In this document: one piece after another, positions 59,689-64,000 of the stretch | Position numbering within the stretch: position 1 is the first letter of the stretch | How the letters are laid out: every line of letters begins with the position of its first letter | Source: Contendibacter sp031732755 | Lineage (GTDB): Bacteria; Pseudomonadota; Gammaproteobacteria; Competibacterales; Competibacteraceae | Assembly (NCBI GenBank): GCA_031732755.1 | Contig: JAVMKI010000069.1 | Coordinates: 1-64,000 of the forward strand | Length of the DNA: 64,000 nucleotides | Direction of reading: 5' to 3' | Notes under the pieces: generated by a model | The model's database searches: none | Seen by the model: the letters and a program-made list of their open reading frames with translations, nothing else | What the model was told of the DNA's origin: nothing | Program-made: the position numbers and the translations under genes

Positions 59689-60984
59689 TCAACCGGCGAA
59701 CGGATCGCGCAAGACGATGGTGTCGACCCGATCCGGGCCGGTGGAAACGATGTCGATGGGCGCGCCGGTCAATTCCTCAACCCGCCGCAGATAAGCGCGG
59801 GCATTGGCCGGCAACTTCTCGTAGGATCTCACTCCCGCGGTGGAATCCCGCCAGCCCGGCATCTCTTCGTAGACCGGTTCGCAGGCGGCCAGGGCTTCCG
59901 CGCCCAGTGGCGCGTCATCCAGCCGTTCCGTCCCGCACCGATAGCCCACGCACATCCGGACGCGATCCAGACCATCCAGCACGTCCAGCTTGGTCACGCA
60001 CAGCCCCGAAATGCTGTTATTCACCATGGAACGGCGCAACGCCACGGCGTCGAACCAGCCGCAGCGCCGTCGCCGACCCGTGGTCGCGCCAAATTCATGG
60101 CCGCACTCGGTCAGATAGTCGCCGGTCGCATCGAATAGCTCCGTGGGGAACGGCCCGCCGCCAACGCGGGTGGTGTAAGCCTTGGTGATACCCAATACGT
60201 AGTCCAGATAGCGCGGCCCCAATCCGGTCCCGGTGACCGCGCCACCGGCAGTGGTGTTGGAGGAAGTCACATAGGGATAGGTACCGTGATCGATATCCAG
60301 CATCGCACCCTGCGCGCCTTCGAACAGCATGTGGTCACCGCGCTGTCGGTGCGCATCCAACAACGCGGTGACATCCGCCGCCAAGGGCCGCAGGCGCTCG
60401 CCCATCGCCAGCGTTTCGTCGAAGACCCGCTGGAAATCCACCGGCTCGGTTCGAAAATAATGCCGCAAGACGAAGTTGTGAAAATCCAGCACTTCGGCCA
60501 GCTTGGCGGCGAAGCGTTCTCGGTCAAGCAGATCGGCCAGCCGCACCGCCCGCCGCGCCACCTTGTCCTCGTAAGCGGGTCCGATGCCGCGCCCGGTGGT
60601 GCCGATGGCGCGTTCGCCACGCGCGCTCTCACGGGCCTGATCCAGGGCGACATGATAGGGCAGGATGAGCGGGCAGGCTTCGCTGATCCGTAACCGCGCC
60701 ATCACGTCCACACCCCGCGCTTCCAGTCGGTCGATCTCGGTCAACAGCGCCGTCGGCGACAGCACCACCCCATTGCCGATCAGGCACGCCACCCCCTGAT
60801 GCAGAATGCCGGAGGGGATCAGATGCAGCACGGTTTTTTGACCGCCGATCACCAGCGTATGCCCGGCATTGTGCCCGCCCTGGAACCGCACGACCGCCGC
60901 CACTTTCTCGGTCAGCAGGTCCACCACCTTGCCCTTGCCTTCATCGCCCCACTGCGCGCCAATGACGACTACGTTCTTGCCCAT
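59689..60984 (-). CDS. purA: Adenylosuccinate synthetase
   Basis: Joins IMP and aspartate with GTP in AMP synthesis. The 431-residue protein starts MGKNVVVIGAQWGDEGKGK (P-loop), and has GGHNAGHTL, GTTGRGIGPAYEDKVARR, FEGAQGAMLDIDHGTYPYVTSS and TRVGGGPFPTEL. The ATG at 60984 gives the canonical start. It follows hisZ by 13 nt. Confidence 0.96.
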   Translation of the reverse strand: MGKNVVVIGAQWGDEGKGKVVDLLTEKVAAVVRFQGGHNAGHTLVIGGQKTVLHLIPSGILHQGVACLIGNGVVLSPTALLTEIDRLEARGVDVMARLRISEACPLILPYHVALDQARESARGERAIGTTGRGIGPAYEDKVARRAVRLADLLDRERFAAKLAEVLDFHNFVLRHYFRTEPVDFQRVFDETLAMGERLRPLAADVTALLDAHRQRGDHMLFEGAQGAMLDIDHGTYPYVTSSNTTAGGAVTGTGLGPRYLDYVLGITKAYTTRVGGGPFPTELFDATGDYLTECGHEFGATTGRRRRCGWFDAVALRRSMVNNSISGLCVTKLDVLDGLDRVRMCVGYRCGTERLDDAPLGAEALAACEPVYEEMPGWRDSTAGVRSYEKLPANARAYLRRVEELTGAPIDIVSTGPDRVDTIVLRDPFAG

Positions 60985-60997
60985 GTCCGCTTCCTGT

Positions 60998-62227
60998 TCA
61001 CTCCACTCCAACCCCTCTCCCACCAGGGACGAGGGGCGCTTTGAATGACAACGGGACCATGATCCACTCCCCTCCCCGTTGCGCCAGAATCCGATCACAA
61101 CCCAACTCCGCCGGCACCGTCGGCGCGCCAGGCAACTCCCGAATCACCCGTTCGCCCTGACCGCGCAACTCCGCCACGCGCTGGTCCAACCGGATATCCG
61201 CGACCGCCGGCGCATACACGCCCGCGCGCGCGGGTTCCGACGCCGCGCCCAGAAACAGCAGGGTCGCCAGGTCCGTGCTGAAACCCGTTGCGGGCCGGGC
61301 GCGACCGAACACCTGGCCAATCTCGTCGTAACGCCCGCCCTGCGCCACTGCCTGTCCCTGCCCCGGCACGTAGGCAGCGAACACCACGCCGGTGTGGTAG
61401 TGGTAGCCGCGCAGCTCGGCCAGATCCACATGAAACGACAGGTCCGGCCACCGTCGTTGCAGGGCGTCGATCAACCATCGCAGCGTCGCCAGCGCCGCGC
61501 GGACGCTCTCGCCGGCGGACGCCAGCCGAATTTCGGCCTCATCCAGCGTCTCCGGCCCACCGTGCAGTTCGGCCAGAGCCAGCAGTTGTGCGCCATACGG
61601 CACCGGCGGCGCCCAAGCCGCCAGTTGTTGGCGAATCTCCGGCAGCGCCTTGCGTTGCAGCGCCTCGAACAGCAGCGCCTCCCGTTCCGGGTTCAGTCCG
61701 GCCAGCCGCGCCAGTTCACGGAAAATCGTCACATGCGCCAAATCCAGATGCGCCCCGTCCACGCCCGCCGCCGCCAAGGTTTCCAGCATCAGGGTTAGCA
61801 CTTCCAGGTCGCTCTCGTGGCCGCGATGACCGTACAGTTCCACCCCGGCCTGATACGGACTGCGGGAACCGCCGAAGCCGTCGGCGCGCGTACGCAGCAC
61901 CGTACCCATGTAGCACAGCCGAACCGGCCCGTCGCGCTTGAGTAGATGGGCATCGATACGCGCCACCTGTGGGGTCATGTCGGCGCGCACTCCCATCATC
62001 CGACCGCTGAGCTGATCGGTCAGCTTGAAGGTCTGCAACTCCAGATCGTTGCCGGTGCCGGTCAACAGCGATTCCAGAAACTCGATCAGCGGCGGAACCA
62101 CCAGTTCGTAACCCCAACTGGCGTACAGGTCCAGCAACCGGCGGCGTAGTTGTTCCAGTCGACCAGCGGCGGGGGGCAGGATTTCCTCGATACCTTCGGG
62201 CAACAGCCAGCGGTCTTCGACGGTCAT
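60998..62227 (-). CDS. hisZ: ATP phosphoribosyltransferase regulatory subunit HisZ
   Basis: A 409-residue HisRS-like protein without the anticodon domain. It has WLLPEGIEEILPPAAGRLEQLRRRLLDLYASWGYELVVPP, RMMGVRADMTPQVARIDAHLL, VLRTRADGFGGSRSPYQAGVELYG and GGRYDEIGQVFGRARPATGFS. HisZ activates the short HisG in histidine synthesis, so this organism should have a short-form HisG, which is not in the window. The ATG at 62227 is chosen; the open frame upstream is not family-like. hisZ-purA after hflC is a common gammaproteobacterial order. Confidence 0.93.
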   Translation of the reverse strand: MTVEDRWLLPEGIEEILPPAAGRLEQLRRRLLDLYASWGYELVVPPLIEFLESLLTGTGNDLELQTFKLTDQLSGRMMGVRADMTPQVARIDAHLLKRDGPVRLCYMGTVLRTRADGFGGSRSPYQAGVELYGHRGHESDLEVLTLMLETLAAAGVDGAHLDLAHVTIFRELARLAGLNPEREALLFEALQRKALPEIRQQLAAWAPPVPYGAQLLALAELHGGPETLDEAEIRLASAGESVRAALATLRWLIDALQRRWPDLSFHVDLAELRGYHYHTGVVFAAYVPGQGQAVAQGGRYDEIGQVFGRARPATGFSTDLATLLFLGAASEPARAGVYAPAVADIRLDQRVAELRGQGERVIRELPGAPTVPAELGCDRILAQRGGEWIMVPLSFKAPLVPGGRGVGVE

Positions 62228-62279
62228 GGGGATCGCTTGCGAGTCAAGAATGGGGGTGAACGAATCCAGGGGCAGGGCT

Positions 62280-62465
62280 TCAACGGAACCAGTACAGCAC
62301 CAGCAAACCCAACCCCATGCTGGCCAAACCGACGAACCGCAACACGCGATCCTCCAGTTGGGCCATGCGCAGCAGAGTCTGACGCAAGGCACCTGGATTG
62401 AGGAACGGCAGGATGCCTTCCAACACCAGCATCAGCCCAAACGCCGCCAGCAGTTCATCCCACAT
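62280..62465 (-). CDS. DUF2065 family small membrane protein (YjeT-like)
   Basis: A 61-residue protein with two membrane helices (LLAAFGLMLVLEGILPFLNPG and FVGLASMGLGLLVLYWF). The motif LVLEGxxPFxxP and the arginine-bearing loop match E. coli YjeT. The ATG at 62465 is preferred over a TTG at 62480. It lies between hflC and hisZ, its usual place. Function unknown. Confidence 0.88.
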   Translation of the reverse strand: MWDELLAAFGLMLVLEGILPFLNPGALRQTLLRMAQLEDRVLRFVGLASMGLGLLVLYWFR

Positions 62466-62519
62466 GGCGGCATCCAGCAACCAGCGCGGCGTGGTCCCGC
62501 GGCGTCTGGCGGGCCGCGC

Positions 62520-63383
62520 TCATTGCGGCTTGTTGAAATAGCGGAAAAACTGGGAATCCGGCTGTAACACCAACACGTCATCCTTGGCGCCAAAACTTTG
62601 CCGATAGGCCGCTAAGCTGCGATGGAAACTGTAGAAATCCCGATTCCTGCCATAAGCCTGGGCGTAGATGTCAGTGGCTTGGGCATCACCCTCACCGCGC
62701 TGGCGCTCGGCGTCGCGATAGGCTTCGGCCAACTCCACCGTACTCTTGCGGTCGGCTTCGGCGCGAATGCCCTCGGCCGCCTGGGCACCCTTGGAACGGA
62801 ATTCCTTGGCGACCCGCAACCGCTCGGCCTTCATCCGATTGAACACCGAACTGCTGACTTCCGGGGGTAAATCGATGCGCTTGATCCGCACATCCACCGC
62901 CGCGATGCCCAGTTGCGTGGCCTGCTCCCGCAGCAGCCGGCTCAGGGTTTCCATGATCTGGTCACGATCACCCGACACCACTTCCTGAATGGTGCGCTTG
63001 CTGAACTCGCTGCGCAGACCATCCTTGATAATCTGATCGAGCCGCACGTTGGCCTGATTGGGATCACCGCCGACCCGCGTGTAGAACTGCCGCACATCCT
63101 CGATCCGCCACATGGCGAAGGAATCCACGATCACGTTCTTCTTCTCGGCGGTCAGGAACCGCTCCGGCTCGGTATCCAGGGTTTGCAATCGCCGGTCGAA
63201 CTTGCGGACGTTGTTGATCAGCGGCCATTTCCAGTGCAGGCCGGGCTGGTAGTTGGCTTGGACGATCTCGCCCAACTGAAAGCGGATGGCGGTTTGGGTT
63301 TCATCCACCGTGAACAGGGACATCGCCAGCAGCGCCACGCCGCCGCCGAGCACGCCCACGATCAAATTACGCGACGGGGTCAT
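62520..63383 (-). CDS. hflC: HflC, SPFH-domain modulator of FtsH
   Basis: A 287-residue membrane protein with one N-terminal helix (VGVLGGGVALLAMSLFTV) and an SPFH/band-7 domain facing the periplasm: QTAIRFQLGEIVQANYQPGLHWKWPLINNV, DRRLQTLDTEPERFLTAEKKNVIVDSFA, then a long helical tail (FNRMKAERLRVAKEFRSKGAQAAEGIRAEADRK-type). HflK and HflC form a large cage around FtsH. Its ATG overlaps the hflK stop by one base. Confidence 0.95.
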   Translation of the reverse strand: MTPSRNLIVGVLGGGVALLAMSLFTVDETQTAIRFQLGEIVQANYQPGLHWKWPLINNVRKFDRRLQTLDTEPERFLTAEKKNVIVDSFAMWRIEDVRQFYTRVGGDPNQANVRLDQIIKDGLRSEFSKRTIQEVVSGDRDQIMETLSRLLREQATQLGIAAVDVRIKRIDLPPEVSSSVFNRMKAERLRVAKEFRSKGAQAAEGIRAEADRKSTVELAEAYRDAERQRGEGDAQATDIYAQAYGRNRDFYSFHRSLAAYRQSFGAKDDVLVLQPDSQFFRYFNKPQ

Positions 63384-64000
63384 CAGCGCACCTCCCGGCT
63401 GCGATTCAGATCGCGTAAGCGGCTGATCGCGGCGCTGTCATCGGCCGTGGTCGAAACCGCTGGCGTCGGTTCGGCCGCCGCGCCGCCGTTGGGCCGCGCG
63501 CTGCTGGTTTCCGGCGCTTCCCCTGACTTGAGCAAACGATCCAGCGGCAAGTAAAGTAGATTGTTAGTTCCCTGTACGTCCACCAACACCTTGCTGGAAC
63601 GCGCCAGCACGGTCTCCAAGGTCTCCAGGTACAACCGTTCGCGGGTCACTTCCGGCGCCTTTTCATAGGCCGCCAGCAATTGCTCGAAGCGGCTGGCCTC
63701 GCCCTGGGCCTGAGCGATGGCTTGTTCCTTGTAGGCCGCGGCTTCTTGCAACCGCCGCGCCGCCTGACCGCGCGCCCGGGGAATCACCTCGTTGGCGTAG
63801 GCTTCAGCCTCGTTCTTCAGCCGCTGTTCGTCCTCGCGCGCCTTGATGGCGTCGGCGAAGGCGTCCTGCACCTCTTCGGGCGGTTGGGCGTCCTGGAGCA
63901 CGACCGTCACGATTTGCAAGCCGGCGCCCTTGTCGGGAACCAGCGATCCTTCCTTAGAGGCCTTGGCCGGTTCATCAGGACCATAATTATCCAGAATGCG
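63383..64000 (-). CDS. hflK: HflK, C-terminal part (gene runs off the right edge)
   Basis: The last 205 codons of hflK. The reading frame is open to the window edge, beginning RILDNYGPDEPAKA. The visible part holds the end of the SPFH domain (GLQIVTVVLQDAQPPEEVQDAFADAIKAREDEQ), the long Ala/Glu/Arg helix (EAYANEVIPRARGQAARRLQEA) and YLETLETVLARSSKVLVDV, then a Pro/Ala/Ser-rich tail. The N-terminal membrane helix lies outside the window. Confidence 0.93.
   Translation of the reverse strand, partial: RILDNYGPDEPAKASKEGSLVPDKGAGLQIVTVVLQDAQPPEEVQDAFADAIKAREDEQRLKNEAEAYANEVIPRARGQAARRLQEAAAYKEQAIAQAQGEASRFEQLLAAYEKAPEVTRERLYLETLETVLARSSKVLVDVQGTNNLLYLPLDRLLKSGEAPETSSARPNGGAAAEPTPAVSTTADDSAAISRLRDLNRSREVR

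Noticed and set aside
1..64000. CRISPR arrays, insertion sequences, prophage genes, tRNA or rRNA genes
   Set aside because: I looked for regularly spaced repeats, transposase or integrase motifs and cloverleaf sequences in the gaps and found none.

Overview
The window is a dense, GC-rich chromosomal stretch (coding almost throughout, no mobile element, CRISPR, tRNA or rRNA seen) from a gammaproteobacterium. The evidence is gene order: hflK-hflC-DUF2065-hisZ-purA, smc-zipA-ligA, yciB-yciI-bolA-PPIase, gshB beside a Pil-Chp chemosensory cluster, and maf / yceD-rpmF-plsX-fabH-fabG-acpP-fabF-mltG-tmk-holB-pilZ-tatD are all gammaproteobacterial arrangements, the last closest to that of Pseudomonas aeruginosa. 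Lipid A export (MsbA) and heptose synthesis (HldE) show a Gram-negative envelope with LPS. A lineage near the Chromatiales or Competibacteraceae is possible but only a guess.

Layout. 1-6.5 kb: start of a site-2 protease gene, a marR-emrA-emrB efflux operon set between it and a YciO-type gene, then yciB-yciI-bolA-PPIase. 6.6-14 kb: a GFA-family enzyme, ligA, zipA, smc. 14-24.5 kb: chpC-like cheW, a very large chpA kinase, pilJ and pilI on the minus strand, divergent from gshB and a TonB-like gene. 24.6-31.4 kb: an accessory region with a TrhA-type membrane protein, an orphan protein, a ZIP-like transporter carrying a cyclic-nucleotide domain, an FkbM methyltransferase, a RibD-C reductase and a tightly overlapped methyltransferase-glycosyltransferase-PTPS operon, which I read as a candidate modified-pterin pathway. 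31.5-35 kb: argA, cpdA, a class II aldolase, a small unknown and a NUDIX hydrolase. 35-44.9 kb: the fatty-acid, replication and pilus block listed above, with maf divergent. 45-54 kb: alcohol dehydrogenase-SCP2 fusion, mepA, msrB, K+/H+ antiporter, small membrane protein, M14 deacylase, quinone-oxidoreductase-like protein with a second PTPS homologue, and a YbeL-like zinc-ribbon protein. 54-64 kb: a small RMF-like gene, msbA, hldE with two oxidoreductases, purA, hisZ, DUF2065, hflC and the end of hflK.

How the genes connect. Surface motility is served by the Pil-Chp array and the PilZ protein. Envelope growth is served by the fab/plsX genes, MltG, MepA, MsbA, HldE, YciB and ZipA. A cAMP theme is possible because a CNB-domain transporter and the phosphodiesterase CpdA lie about 6 kb apart. 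Two PTPS homologues, both lacking the usual catalytic Cys, make pteridine chemistry the main unexplained theme.

The points most worth a second look are the putative pterin operon with a degenerate PTPS, the ZIP-CNB-ZIP protein, the pairwise-duplicated HPt domains of ChpA with pilG/pilH absent from their usual place, the RMF-like small gene before msbA, and a strong promoter placed so close to yceD that its mRNA should be nearly leaderless.
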